From positions 21,544 through 85,543 of the forward strand of contig JADZEB010000034.1 of NCBI GenBank assembly GCA_020850755.1: DNA of 64,000 nt, written 5' to 3'. The notes under the pieces are model-generated. The model worked only from the letters and a program-made list of their open reading frames with translations. It was not told the origin of the DNA and did not search any database. Shown piece by piece: positions 49,789 to 59,071 of the stretch (its first letter is position 1; each line of letters opens with the position of its first letter). The position numbers and the translations under genes are program-made. The stretch is from Alphaproteobacteria bacterium (lineage in GTDB: Bacteria; Pseudomonadota; Alphaproteobacteria; Acetobacterales; Acetobacteraceae).

Positions 49789-50888
49789 GCGCCCCCGCGC
49801 CGGACGAGGCACGCGCAGAGGCAGGGCCGGCGCGCCTCGACTTCATCGAGGCCGGGCGCGGGGCGGCGGCGCTCTATGTCGTGCTCTATCACGTGCATTC
49901 CTATCTCGGCCTGCCGCCCGGCAGCCTGGCCGCCCTGCCCTTCCGCTTCGGCCAGGAGGCGGTGATCGCCTTCTTCCTGATCTCGGGCTTCGTGATCCAT
50001 CTCTCGCTCGCCGCCGGGCGCGCGCCCGACCTCGGCACCTATTTCGTGCACCGCGCGCGGCGCATCTATCCGGTGTTCATCGCCGCGCTTTCCGTGACCT
50101 GGCTGGTGGCGCAGACCTTCCCGCCGCGCTTCGGGCCGCGCCGGCTCGACTGGGCTGAGCTCGTGCTCAACCTGCTCATGCTCCAGGACCGCGCCGAGCA
50201 CGGCCTGTGGGCCGCGCCCTTCATGGGCAATGCGCCGCTCTGGTCGCTTTCCTATGAATGGATTGCCTATTTCCTCTACTACGCGATCCGGGCGCGGCTG
50301 CCGGCGCGCTGGCACGCCAGCCTTGCGATCGGGCTTGCCTTCGCCAGCCTGCCCGGCGTGCTGCTGGCCTTCCAGCCGGCGCGGTTCCTGGCCTATTTCA
50401 TCATCTGGTATGCGGGGGCGGCGCTGGCGCGATGCTGGCTTCTGCCAGAGCATCAGGCGACAAGACGCGCGGCCGACCGCGTGCTGGCGGCACTCGCGCT
50501 GCTCGCGCTCGGCTATGGCGCGCTCGCCTTCGGGCGCGGCGGGACGATGCCGTGGCAGACCAGCCTCTCCACGCCGTGGCGCGAGCTGCGCCATTACGGC
50601 TTCGCCGCGCTGCTGATGGCCGCCTGCCGCTCGGGCCTGGCGATGGGCTTCTGGCGCATGCTGACGGCGAACGGCGCGGGCAGCGCCATCGCCCGCGCCT
50701 TCGTCTGGTTGGGCGGCGTTTCCTACGCGCTCTATGCGCTGCATTTCCCGATGATGGTCGAGACGGTGACGGTGCATCGCGCGCTCGGCGGGCCCCTGGG
50801 CGTGACGCTCGCCTTCCTGGCCTGCCTTGGCGCATCCTGGCTGCTCGATCGCTGGCTGCAACCGCGCATCAACCGCGCCTGGCGCTAG
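49785..50888 (+). CDS. Acyltransferase family 3 (OafA/YrhL-like) membrane protein
   Basis: A 367-residue integral membrane acyltransferase with ten helices. Signatures: FIEAGRGAAALYVVLYHVHSYL with the conserved catalytic His, FFLISGFVIHLSL, HRARRIYPVF, and PLWSLSYEWIAYFLYY. The family O-acetylates or acylates extracellular sugars. It starts with a GTG overlapping the ligase/polymerase stop. Its TAG stop is the first base triplet of repeat R2. Confidence 0.88.
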   Translation: MSAPAPDEARAEAGPARLDFIEAGRGAAALYVVLYHVHSYLGLPPGSLAALPFRFGQEAVIAFFLISGFVIHLSLAAGRAPDLGTYFVHRARRIYPVFIAALSVTWLVAQTFPPRFGPRRLDWAELVLNLLMLQDRAEHGLWAAPFMGNAPLWSLSYEWIAYFLYYAIRARLPARWHASLAIGLAFASLPGVLLAFQPARFLAYFIIWYAGAALARCWLLPEHQATRRAADRVLAALALLALGYGALAFGRGGTMPWQTSLSTPWRELRHYGFAALLMAACRSGLAMGFWRMLTANGAGSAIARAFVWLGGVSYALYALHFPMMVETVTVHRALGGPLGVTLAFLACLGASWLLDRWLQPRINRAWR

Positions 50889-51015
50889 AGCAACCTAGTC
50901 CGATCTGATGGAACCGCAGGGCGGTTCCACCAGATCGGACCAAGCTGCTCGCAAACCTTAAGTTTCTCGGGCACGTTCCGTTCGGCTGATTCAAGCTGAA
51001 CGGAACGTGCCCTAG
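50886..51015 (+). repeat. Two-hairpin dispersed repeat, copy R2
   Basis: Starts as TAGAGC in the stop codon of the acyltransferase. Hairpin A arms 50898-50917 and 50921-50940 pair over 20 bp with one mismatch around a 3-base loop. Hairpin B arms GTTCCGTTCGGCT (from 50975) and AGCTGAACGGAAC pair over 13 bp. Same orientation and linker as R1. It separates the acyltransferase from the beta-helix gene. Confidence 0.9.
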
Positions 51016-51059
51016 GCGCGCCACGCACGGACAGGAAACCGACAGGAAGGAGCCGCATC

Positions 51060-52241
51060 ATGCAGCGACGGATGGCACTTCGTGGGCTACTCGCCGGCGC
51101 CGCCGGCGGGGCGGGGCTGTTCGCTTCGCCGCGGCCGGCGGCAGCACAGGCGGCGGCGGCGCAGGGGGTGTCGGACGACATCGTCGATGTGAAGCGCGCG
51201 GGTGCGCGCGGCGACGGGCGGGCGGACGACACCGCGGCGCTGAACGCGGCCTTCGCCTCGGCGCGCGAGGGCCGGACGGTGGTGCTGCCGGCCGGGCGCT
51301 ATCGCATCACCGGCACGGTGAAGGCGCCGGCGGGCTGCCATATCGAGATGCGCGGGCACCTGTATTTCGACGGCGATGCCGCCCTCCCCGCGCTCGAGAT
51401 CGGCGCCCCGCGCGAGGTGTGCGCGCGCCGCCGCTACAGCGGCATCGATGTGCGCCGCGCCCGCCAGTCGGACTGGAGCAGCGACGAGATGGTGGGCGTG
51501 CGCCACTACAACCCGCATGGCTGCATCAGTGTGGCGATCGACTTCGTCGGCAACTTCGCGATCGGCTACCAGATGCTGGCCGCGGGCAGCGGCATCGGGC
51601 TGAACACCGTCCATCTCGGCCGCTTCCAGAACAACATGGTCGGGCTCGACCTGCGCTCGGCGGCGGGGCCGGGCAACTATGTCAACCAGAACAGCTTCAT
51701 CGGCGGCTGGTTCACGGTGGCCTTCGCCGCCAACCTGGCCAGGCCCCGCTACGGCGTGCGCTTCTCGGCCGAGCCGGGCGGCTATCGCGCGCACAACAAC
51801 AATGTCTTCCTCAATCCCTGCTTCGAGCTGTCGGGCGAGGCGCCGTGGCGGCCGGGTGTCGCGGTGACGCAGGGCGCCCATATGCGCGATGGCGCGGGGG
51901 CGATCTGGCGCGCGCAGGGCGCGGGGCGCACCGGTGCCCGCGCGCCGGCGGGGGCCGGCCGCGCCAGCGACGGGACGATCGAGTGGGAGCGGGTGGCGCC
52001 GGCGCGCGATTCCGTGCCGATGCTGGCCGAGGTCGCGGCCAACCACAACCGCGTCATCGCCGCGCGCAGCGAGGGCAATGGCGCCATCTTCGCCCGCCAC
52101 ATGGAGGCAGGGTCGAACGCCAACCTTTACGAGATCGCCTTCGCCTGGAACGACCGCGAGCTGCGCATCGATGATCGCGGCGGGCGGTCGGTGGGTTCGC
52201 GCATCGTGCCGCAATTCCCGGCGCAGCCGCCCCCGCGCTGA
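51060..52241 (+). CDS. Exported pectate-lyase-superfamily (right-handed beta-helix) protein
   Basis: A 393-residue protein with a twin-arginine-type signal (MQRRMALRGLLAGAAGGAG, AAAQ cleavage near 30). The start of the fold is DIVDVKRAGARGDGRADDTAALNAAF, the classic N-cap of the Pectate_lyase_3 family, followed by VVLPAGRYRITGTV. Such beta-helices bind or cleave acidic polysaccharides, and in exopolysaccharide loci they often trim the polymer in the periplasm. No catalytic residues can be assigned by eye. Confidence 0.75.
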   Translation: MQRRMALRGLLAGAAGGAGLFASPRPAAAQAAAAQGVSDDIVDVKRAGARGDGRADDTAALNAAFASAREGRTVVLPAGRYRITGTVKAPAGCHIEMRGHLYFDGDAALPALEIGAPREVCARRRYSGIDVRRARQSDWSSDEMVGVRHYNPHGCISVAIDFVGNFAIGYQMLAAGSGIGLNTVHLGRFQNNMVGLDLRSAAGPGNYVNQNSFIGGWFTVAFAANLARPRYGVRFSAEPGGYRAHNNNVFLNPCFELSGEAPWRPGVAVTQGAHMRDGAGAIWRAQGAGRTGARAPAGAGRASDGTIEWERVAPARDSVPMLAEVAANHNRVIAARSEGNGAIFARHMEAGSNANLYEIAFAWNDRELRIDDRGGRSVGSRIVPQFPAQPPPR

Positions 52242-52272
52242 CCGGGCGCGCGGATGCCGGTCCGGGGCGACG

Positions 52273-53085
52273 CTACAGGCCCCAGGGCCGGTATTCGTGG
52301 CGCACGATCTCGTAGCGGAAGCGGATGCCGTTGCGGCGCAGCTGGTTGCGCAGGATCTCGGTGAAGTCGGAGGCCGCGCCCTCGATCATGCGCGCCCCGA
52401 CATGGAAGGTGGTGGCGCCATCGACGCGGTAGCTGTCGGCGTCGATCTCGGTGAAGCTGTGCGAGACATCGCCCGCGCCCACCTTGGCCGCCGCGATCAT
52501 CTGCGCCCTGCCGAACATCTCGGCCCAGAGCGCGCGCCGCTCGGCCTCGGGCAGGCGGCGCGGATAGGCGCCTTCTTTCAGCACGCGCGCGGGCGCGCCG
52601 GCGGCGAAGCAGCCGGCCGGCAGGTCGCGGCTCACCACCGAGCCCGCCGCCACCACCACGTCGCGCCCGATCGTCACGCCGGGGTTCACCCAGGCATTGG
52701 GCAGCCAGACATTGTGCCCGATGCGCACCGGCGCCCATTGCGTCGGGAAGCCTTCCCAGGCGGAAGGGTAGGCGCCGTGGGTGAAGATCTTGCTCTCGAC
52801 GCCGAAGCCGAATTCGTGGCCCACCGACACGCCCATCGCCGTGTTGATGTGGCTGTTGAAGCCCATATGCAGGAAGTCGCCGGCGAAGAAGTTCGACTGC
52901 GGATCGAAGCAGGAGCCGCCGCCAATCGAGGCGCCGCGATTGAGGAAGGCGTCGCGCCCGATCACCACCTCGCTGCCCTCGATCACGCAATGCTCGCGGA
53001 TGATCGCGCCCTTGCCGATCATGCCGTGGCGCACATTGATCCGCGCAGAGGGGTGGACCTGGGCATCGGAAGCGATCTCGAACAT
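52273..53085 (-). CDS. Left-handed beta-helix (hexapeptide) acyltransferase
   Basis: A 270-residue protein with hexapeptide-repeat turns: VHPSARINVRHGMIGKGAII, VVIGRDAFLNRGASIGGG, VRIGHNVWLPNAWVNPGVTI, GRDVVVAAGSVVSRDLPAGC and AAGAPARVL, the usual end of the helix. It is of the acetyltransferase LpxA/NodL class, modifying a sugar hydroxyl or amine. The last 90 residues are a distinct C-terminal domain. The start lies 5 bases after the PIG-L gene stop, so the two are read together. Confidence 0.85.
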   Translation of the reverse strand: MFEIASDAQVHPSARINVRHGMIGKGAIIREHCVIEGSEVVIGRDAFLNRGASIGGGSCFDPQSNFFAGDFLHMGFNSHINTAMGVSVGHEFGFGVESKIFTHGAYPSAWEGFPTQWAPVRIGHNVWLPNAWVNPGVTIGRDVVVAAGSVVSRDLPAGCFAAGAPARVLKEGAYPRRLPEAERRALWAEMFGRAQMIAAAKVGAGDVSHSFTEIDADSYRVDGATTFHVGARMIEGAASDFTEILRNQLRRNGIRFRYEIVRHEYRPWGL

Positions 53086-53090
53086 GGGCG

Positions 53091-53789
53091 CTATCCTGCG
53101 CTGGGCGCTGCCGGGGGCGGCAGGCGGTCGAGCTGGTAGTAGGGCGTGAAGGCCTCGCAGAAGCCGGTGATGCCGGCCTGCATGGCGCGGAAGCGCGCCT
53201 GGGCGCGCAGCACTTCGGGGTCGAAATAGAAGCGGTTGGTGAACTCGCTGAAGCAGGCCAGCGCCTCGCACTTGGCCGCCATGTCGGCCTCCGCCACCTC
53301 CACGAAGACGCGCGGATGGACATCGCGATTATGCTTCACCACCTCGTAGCCGAACAGGGCGGGGCCGCCGCGGATGACGCGGCGCACCTCCTCGGCCAGG
53401 GCGGTATGGTCCTGGTTCGTCTCCTCGATCGAGGGCATCAGGATCACGTCCGGGCGCCACAGCTTCACCGCATGCGCAGCGATCAGGCGCAGCCGGTCGC
53501 GCGCCTCGGCCGAGCCGAACAGGCGGGTGGGCAGGCGCGCGAAGCCGCCGCCGATCGCATCGACGAAGTGCACGCGCCCGGCCGGAATGCCGAGCCGCGC
53601 GGCGGCTGCCAGTTGGTCGGCATCGTTGTTCTTCTCCCCGCGCGTGGCGGCGCGGTCGGAAAAGACCAGGATGTGCGCCTCGATCGCGGCGCGAAAGCGG
53701 TGCAGCGTGGCGCCGCAGCCGAACTCGGCATCGTCGGGATGCGGGGCGAGCACCAGGACGCGCGCGCCGGGGGGCAGCAGAAGGGACAT
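53091..53789 (-). CDS. PIG-L/LmbE family deacetylase
   Basis: A 232-residue zinc-dependent deacetylase: APHPDDAEFGCG carries the H-x-D-D zinc/catalytic site, and NQDHTALAEEV the second histidine. The family removes acetyl groups from GlcNAc-containing compounds (for example in GPI anchors, mycothiol and bacterial glycans). With the acyltransferase next to it, a sugar could be deacetylated and then re-acylated. Preceded by the priming transferase gene with a 137-base gap. Confidence 0.87.
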   Translation of the reverse strand: MSLLLPPGARVLVLAPHPDDAEFGCGATLHRFRAAIEAHILVFSDRAATRGEKNNDADQLAAAARLGIPAGRVHFVDAIGGGFARLPTRLFGSAEARDRLRLIAAHAVKLWRPDVILMPSIEETNQDHTALAEEVRRVIRGGPALFGYEVVKHNRDVHPRVFVEVAEADMAAKCEALACFSEFTNRFYFDPEVLRAQARFRAMQAGITGFCEAFTPYYQLDRLPPPAAPSAG

Positions 53790-53926
53790 CGCTTGCGGTG
53801 GCTCCGGCCAGGGCCGTGCGGACGAGAGGCGGGCGCGACTCGCGCGCGCCCAGCCAAGGTTACGAATCGCGGCGCGCCGCGTCCAGCTGGCCGGGGCGGC
53901 GGGCGCGGCGGGCGGGCGCGGCGGCG

Positions 53927-55426
53927 CTAGTAGCCGACGCGGCGGAACACCACGCGCGCGGTGCGCCAGAGCACATAGACATCGAGCAGGAAGCCGCGGC
54001 TTTCCAGGTAGAACAGCTCGTACTCGAACTTCTCGCGCTGCTCGTCCTCGTTGTCGGCGGCGTCCATCATGATCTGCGACCAGCCGGTCAGGCCGGGCTT
54101 CACCAGGAAGCGCAGATCGTAATAGGGGATGGTGCGCGCCAGCCGCTCGGCGAAATGCTGGCGGATCGGGCGGGGCCCGACCAGCGACATCTCGCCCTGC
54201 ACGACATTGATGAGCTGCGGCAGCTCGTCCAGCCTTGTCGCGCGCAGGATGCGGCCTACGCGCGTGACGCGCGGATCGCCCTTCTGCGCCCAGACCGCGC
54301 CGGTGCGCGCCTCCGCGTTCGGGATCATGCTGCGGAACTTGAGGCAGCGGAACGGGCGCTTGTTCCGCCCCAGCCGCTCCTGCACGAACAGGGCGGGGCC
54401 GGGATTGTCGAGCCTGATCGCGAGTGCGATCAGCGCCATCAGCGGCGCGAACAGGATCAGCGCCGGCACCGCCACGGCGAGGTCGAGCAGGCGCTTGGCC
54501 CGCGCATAGAGCCGCCCGCCGCCGCGACGCGCCGCCAGCACATGCAGCAGCCATTCCTCGGACACGGCGGCGAGTTCCACCTTGCCCGACACGGCCTTGT
54601 AGAGGCTTGGCAGATGCACGATGCGCGCGCCGCGATGGCGGATGCCGATCAGTCCTTCCACCTCGGCGCGCGACAGCGCGCTCGAGGAGGCGTCGATCGC
54701 CACCAGATCGTAGGCGCCGCGTTGCAACAGGCCCGCCACGGCCGCCGGGAAGGGCACCGCGCCGTCGCCGCGCGTGCCCGCCTGGCCGGTGAGCGAGGAG
54801 ATGCGCTCGATCGTGACGCGATCGGGTGCCATGAGGCCGCGCAGGCGGCGGGCGATTTCCTCGCCCTGCGCGCCATCGACGACCACCAGCACGCGCTGCG
54901 GCCGGCCAAGCCCGGCATGAAGCAGGCCAAGGCCGCGACGCAGGCCGAGGACCGCAAGCCCCGCGATCGGCGCGAACAGAAGCGCGGCCAGCAGCGCGCC
55001 GCCCGCCGGCATCGCGGCCAGCAGCACGATCAGCGTCGCGGCAGTGGTCGCGGCCACGCTCGCGGCCAGCGGCAGGCCGGCGCGCGGGCGCGCCTCCGTC
55101 CCGCCGAGATCGTAGAGGCCGGCGAGATAGGCGATACCACCCCAGGCGAGCATCAGTGCGCCGAGCACAACCGCCAGCACCAGGGAGGGCAGCGCCGCCA
55201 CCGCGCCCTGGCCGCCGGCCAGGATCAGCGCGGCACAGAGCGCCGCCGTGAAGCCGGCCAGGTCGCCGGCCAGCAACAGATACTGCAGGCGCTTGCGCGG
55301 CGAGGCGAGGTAGCCAAGGCCGGGAAAGCCGGCATCGTAGGCGGCGGTGCGCTGGGTCGCGGCGGAAAGCGTGTCGGGCAGGGCGGCCCCCGCGAGGGGG
55401 GCGGCCAGGGGGTCGGATCCGGGCAT
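53927..55426 (-). CDS. Undecaprenyl-phosphate sugar phosphotransferase (WbaP/ExoY-type) initiating exopolysaccharide synthesis
   Basis: A 499-residue polyisoprenyl-phosphate hexose-1-phosphate transferase. Four N-terminal helices, a central domain with LVVVDGAQGEEIARRLRGL (Rossmann-like), and the C-terminal bacterial sugar transferase domain: AKRLLDLAVAVPALILFAP, KFRSM, TRLDELPQLINVVQGEMSLV, GPRP. This enzyme places the first sugar on undecaprenyl phosphate. The start MPGSDP at 55426 is taken; a GTG 33 codons upstream is possible but has an unlikely Cys/Arg-rich N-terminus. Confidence 0.9.
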   Translation of the reverse strand: MPGSDPLAAPLAGAALPDTLSAATQRTAAYDAGFPGLGYLASPRKRLQYLLLAGDLAGFTAALCAALILAGGQGAVAALPSLVLAVVLGALMLAWGGIAYLAGLYDLGGTEARPRAGLPLAASVAATTAATLIVLLAAMPAGGALLAALLFAPIAGLAVLGLRRGLGLLHAGLGRPQRVLVVVDGAQGEEIARRLRGLMAPDRVTIERISSLTGQAGTRGDGAVPFPAAVAGLLQRGAYDLVAIDASSSALSRAEVEGLIGIRHRGARIVHLPSLYKAVSGKVELAAVSEEWLLHVLAARRGGGRLYARAKRLLDLAVAVPALILFAPLMALIALAIRLDNPGPALFVQERLGRNKRPFRCLKFRSMIPNAEARTGAVWAQKGDPRVTRVGRILRATRLDELPQLINVVQGEMSLVGPRPIRQHFAERLARTIPYYDLRFLVKPGLTGWSQIMMDAADNEDEQREKFEYELFYLESRGFLLDVYVLWRTARVVFRRVGY

Positions 55427-55808
55427 TATTCGTCGCGCAGGCCTTGCCGGGCCGCCCGCGCTGCACGCTTCCCCGGAAGCGCCATGGCAGCAGCGGTGGC
55501 CCTTTGTTAATCCGTCGTAAACCACTATGCCCGCGCAACGATGCCGGTCAACGGAATTCCGGTAACGATTGGTAAATACTATATCGCCCGCGCCTGACGC
55601 GAGAGGGCGGGGGGCATGGTGATCAACCTGCTGGCGAAATTCGCAGATTGTCGGCAGACGGGTGTATGCGACATATCAACGACTTATGAAGGCGGCGGCC
55701 GCACGCCTCTCAACCATTGCGCGCATGAGCCTCGCGGGTCTTCGCCGGTCCGCCGGGCACCCGATTCGACCCGAGTCGCGGCATTCGGATGCCGCTGATC
55801 GGCGATCC
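55427..55808. other. Lower-GC gap upstream of the priming transferase
   Basis: 382 bases between yjbH-like and the priming transferase gene, both on the minus strand. It is A/T-richer at 55500-55600 and contains the palindrome CGGAATTCCG (55552-55561), a direct repeat CCGGTCAACG / CCGGTAACG (55544-55567) and the -10-like TATAGT on the minus strand (RC of 55578-55583), all without a convincing -35. A 60-codon plus-strand frame at 55616 has no support. Confidence 0.5.
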
Positions 55809-58800
55809 CTAGTCGAGCGTCATGCGCCCGTCCTGGTAGAACCGGCCGGGCGAGTACTCGCGCACCGTCCCATACAGCTCGCGCGAGAAACCAAGCCGCT
55901 GCCCGCCATCGCGGGTCAGCGGGCGGAAGGAGAAGTCGGCGGTCGAGCGCAGATGCTCGGGCAGGAACAGGTCGAGCGGCAGGCGGATGATCACGCCCTT
56001 GTCGAAGCTGCCCTCGCCGAAATCGCGTGCCGAGACATCGGTGCGGGTGGCGAACAGCCCGACCTCGATGCCCGAGGCGAAGCGGCGCGTCACTTCCAGC
56101 GTCGCACCCCAGTCCTTGGCCAGATAGCGCCCGGCGCGCAGCGTGGTGGTGATGCCATAGACCGGCCATTCGTAATGCAGGCTTACATGGCCGGTCAGCA
56201 CGTTGTAGCCGCGGAAGCCGAAATCCTGCTCGAAATTGCGCTGCCAGACCTGGTTGATGTCGAAGCCGACCGCCCAGCGCTGGCCATAGGGCGCATAAAG
56301 CATCTCGGCGCGGAAGCCGCCGAACATGCTTTCGAAGTAGCCCGCCGCCACCAGCGCGTAGAGGTCGCTGCCGAGATTGAACTGGTAGCTGCCCTGCAAG
56401 ACCGGGATGTTGATGCGGCTGGCGTTCAGGTAGCGGCCGATATCGCTGCGCACGCGCGGCAGGCGCGAGTTCGATTGCGGCAGGCCGGAGAAATTGTTGT
56501 AGACGTCGAGATCGAGCGCGCCCGAGAACACCAGCCCGCGCGCCACCTCCACCTCGGCCGAGGCGCCGGCCAGCACCTGGAAGCGATAGGGCTTGTCGGG
56601 ATCGAACAGGTTCTGGCGGAAGCGCGGCCCGATGTTCCAGCCGAAGGCCGGGTAGCGGTCGGGGTTGCGCACCGCCCCCTCGGGCAGCGGTGACGGGCCG
56701 TCATACTCGGCGGTGTAGGCCACCTCCACCGCCGAGGAGCGGCCCTCCTCGGCCTTTTCCAGCTCGCGGCGCATGATCGCCACCCGCGCGACATCGAGCC
56801 CGCCCTCCTGGAAGCCGATGACGATCCGCTCGACCGTGACCGGCAGCAGGTTGGCCATCACCCGCGCCGCGCGCCCGGCGGCCTGGGCGGGGCGGCGGAA
56901 GCGGCGGTTCTCCAGCCGCACCTCGGCCGTGTAGGTGCCGATATGGATCGCCGAGACGATCAGCCGTTCGCGCGCCAGGAGCTCGACGATCGCCGCCTCG
57001 CGCGTGCCGGGGGCGAAGGCGCCCGCTGGGCGCGGAGCCGCGTCCTGGCCGGTGCCGTCGGGGGCGAAGCCGCGCTGGCGCCAGTCGGGCGGGGGAATGT
57101 CCTCGGCCCGCACCGGCGTGCGCGGCGCCGGCTGGAACAGGTCGATGCGCCGCGGCGGCGGCACGTCCTGCGCCGGCGCGGGGGCCGCAGCCGGCGTGTA
57201 GGGCAGCGCGGCGGTGGCGCGCGGCAGGCGGAAGCTCGCATCCGTGCGCGGCAGCGTGGACAGGATGGCGTCGGCCGCCGCCACCGGCATGTTGGGCGGC
57301 GGGATCTCGCCCGGGCGCAGCGCACGCGCGGGCGGGGGCGGTGCTTCGACGAAGCGGCCATCGTCGAACAGCGGCGCCGACACACGCCCGCTCCCGCCAT
57401 TGCCTCCGCTGAGCAAACCGTCCTCGGTCCGCGCGGGCGGGCGGGCGCCGGCGACAGGGCCCGGCGTGTCGCTGCCGGTGGCACCATCGCCGAGGCCGAT
57501 CGCCGCAAGCAACCGGCCGAACCAGCCGCGCGGCGCGGGCGCGGGCGGGCCCGCGCCGCGTGGCGTGGCGGGCGGGGCGCGCATCGGTTCGGGCAGGGCG
57601 GCGACGCTGCTGCCGGGCGGCGGCAGCATGGTCGGGTCGAGCGCCGCGCGCGGCGCCGTTCCCGTCTCTGGCCCCGGCGCGTAGGCCGCCGTGGCGGCGA
57701 CCGGCAGGGTACGCTCGCCCGCGCGCATCGGCTCGGCCGGGCCTCCGCCCATCACGCTGCCCATCATCGCGCCTGCGCCGGCGGCCTGCACGGCGGCGAG
57801 CCGGCGCGCCTCGGCCTCGGCCGCGCGCGTGGCGGGAATGGTCGCGGCGCGCGCCGGCATCGGCACCATCTCCACCGCAGGCGGCGTGCCGGAGGGCGGC
57901 GGGATCTCGTAGGCGCGCCAGATGCGCGGGGTGGCAATGAAGGCCTGCGTCGCACCAAGCGGGCGCGGGCGCACGCGCATCGGCGGCTGCGCCGGCTTGG
58001 GCGCCGGCTGCAACAGCTCGGCATTGAGCGGGAAGCCCACGCGCAGCATCAGTGCCCGCCCGCGCTCGATGCCGATCGAGGCCGAGAAGCTCGGCATCTC
58101 GTAGCTGAGCGCGGCATTGACCGGCGAGGTGACGCGGAAATTGCGCACCTGCCGGCGCTCGATATCGTAGTTCGAGCCGTCATACTCGATCTTGGCGCGC
58201 AGGCCCTCGATCGGTGTCTGCCACTCGATGCCGCCGAAGAAGGAGACGTCGCGGCCGGCGAACCACTGGCCGGGGCGGAAATTGCCGCCCTGGCCCTCGT
58301 TCACGGTGCGCGGGCGGTTGAAGCGGTTCAGGGCCTGGCCGAACGGATTGTTGATGTGCCCGCGCGAGCCGAGCCGCCCCCAGCCCATGCCGAGGGTGAA
58401 GTCGAAATCATAGACCCGCCGGCTGGCGACGATGTATTCGCCGGCGAAGATGCCCGAGCCGACGAAGTCCTGCAGGCCGATGGCGATCTGCGGCGTCCAT
58501 TCGCCCTCGGGGATCAGACGCAGCTTGATGTCGAAGCTGCGGTCGTTCAGCTCGCCGCGCGCATTGCGGTAGGGATCGACGCGGGTGTAGCGGAAGGTGC
58601 CTTCGAGCCAGGGCAGGGCCTGCACCGTGCCGAAGAACATGGTGAAGGGCCGCGCCAGCGAGCCGCCGATATTGATCTCGCCGTCGCGTTGCATGCGCGC
58701 GGTGGGCATGCGCACGAGGCCGGTGCCGCCGAAGGCGGCGATGTGGCCTGGATTGGGCTCCGGCGTATCGCCAAGTTCGAGCGCGCGCGCGGGCGATCCG

Positions 58801-58859
58801 GCGGCGTCGAGCAGCGCGGCGAAGAAGCCGGCGGCAAGCCAGGCGCGCATGCGGACCAT
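55809..58859 (-). CDS. YjbH-family outer-membrane exopolysaccharide protein with long disordered insert
   Basis: A 1016-residue protein. Signal peptide (MVRMRAWLAAGFFAALLDAA, ARA). Residues 30-275 match the YjbH/GfcD N-terminal beta-barrel part (GHIAAFGGTGLVRMPTARM, DGEINIGGSLARPFTMFFGT). Residues about 280-620 are Pro/Ala/Arg-rich and likely disordered. Residues 620-1016 are the C-terminal barrel (for example FSFRPLTRDGGQRLGFSREL). E. coli YjbH is near 700 residues, so the middle insert is extra. YjbH acts with YjbF and an export protein in secretion of an exopolysaccharide. A second ATG three codons on is an alternative start. Confidence 0.8.
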   Translation of the reverse strand: MVRMRAWLAAGFFAALLDAAGSPARALELGDTPEPNPGHIAAFGGTGLVRMPTARMQRDGEINIGGSLARPFTMFFGTVQALPWLEGTFRYTRVDPYRNARGELNDRSFDIKLRLIPEGEWTPQIAIGLQDFVGSGIFAGEYIVASRRVYDFDFTLGMGWGRLGSRGHINNPFGQALNRFNRPRTVNEGQGGNFRPGQWFAGRDVSFFGGIEWQTPIEGLRAKIEYDGSNYDIERRQVRNFRVTSPVNAALSYEMPSFSASIGIERGRALMLRVGFPLNAELLQPAPKPAQPPMRVRPRPLGATQAFIATPRIWRAYEIPPPSGTPPAVEMVPMPARAATIPATRAAEAEARRLAAVQAAGAGAMMGSVMGGGPAEPMRAGERTLPVAATAAYAPGPETGTAPRAALDPTMLPPPGSSVAALPEPMRAPPATPRGAGPPAPAPRGWFGRLLAAIGLGDGATGSDTPGPVAGARPPARTEDGLLSGGNGGSGRVSAPLFDDGRFVEAPPPPARALRPGEIPPPNMPVAAADAILSTLPRTDASFRLPRATAALPYTPAAAPAPAQDVPPPRRIDLFQPAPRTPVRAEDIPPPDWRQRGFAPDGTGQDAAPRPAGAFAPGTREAAIVELLARERLIVSAIHIGTYTAEVRLENRRFRRPAQAAGRAARVMANLLPVTVERIVIGFQEGGLDVARVAIMRRELEKAEEGRSSAVEVAYTAEYDGPSPLPEGAVRNPDRYPAFGWNIGPRFRQNLFDPDKPYRFQVLAGASAEVEVARGLVFSGALDLDVYNNFSGLPQSNSRLPRVRSDIGRYLNASRINIPVLQGSYQFNLGSDLYALVAAGYFESMFGGFRAEMLYAPYGQRWAVGFDINQVWQRNFEQDFGFRGYNVLTGHVSLHYEWPVYGITTTLRAGRYLAKDWGATLEVTRRFASGIEVGLFATRTDVSARDFGEGSFDKGVIIRLPLDLFLPEHLRSTADFSFRPLTRDGGQRLGFSRELYGTVREYSPGRFYQDGRMTLD

Positions 58860-59071
58860 GGCACCGCCGCGCCATGGCCGGCCGCGGCGCAGCACGGGCC
58901 GGCGCGCGCGCGCGCAATCCCGCGTTCCTGCGCCCCGAACGCCAAGGGGGCGGATGCAGTGCAAGCCCTCCTGGCTGTCCGGGTTGCCTGGTGCCATCGC
59001 CCCTTCCATGCGTCCCTGGCGGTTCCAGCCGCGATCGCGCCGCGCCGTCCGCCCGGCCCGCCCGCGCCGGC

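Noticed and set aside
46271..49812. Very long minus-strand frames opposite the exopolysaccharide operon
   Set aside because: They are complementary shadows of GC-rich plus-strand genes, rich in Arg, Gln and His, without any domain resemblance.
55616..55798. 60-codon plus-strand frame after a G-rich stretch
   Set aside because: No homology, no clear ribosome site and an unremarkable composition; it lies in the regulatory gap of minus-strand genes.
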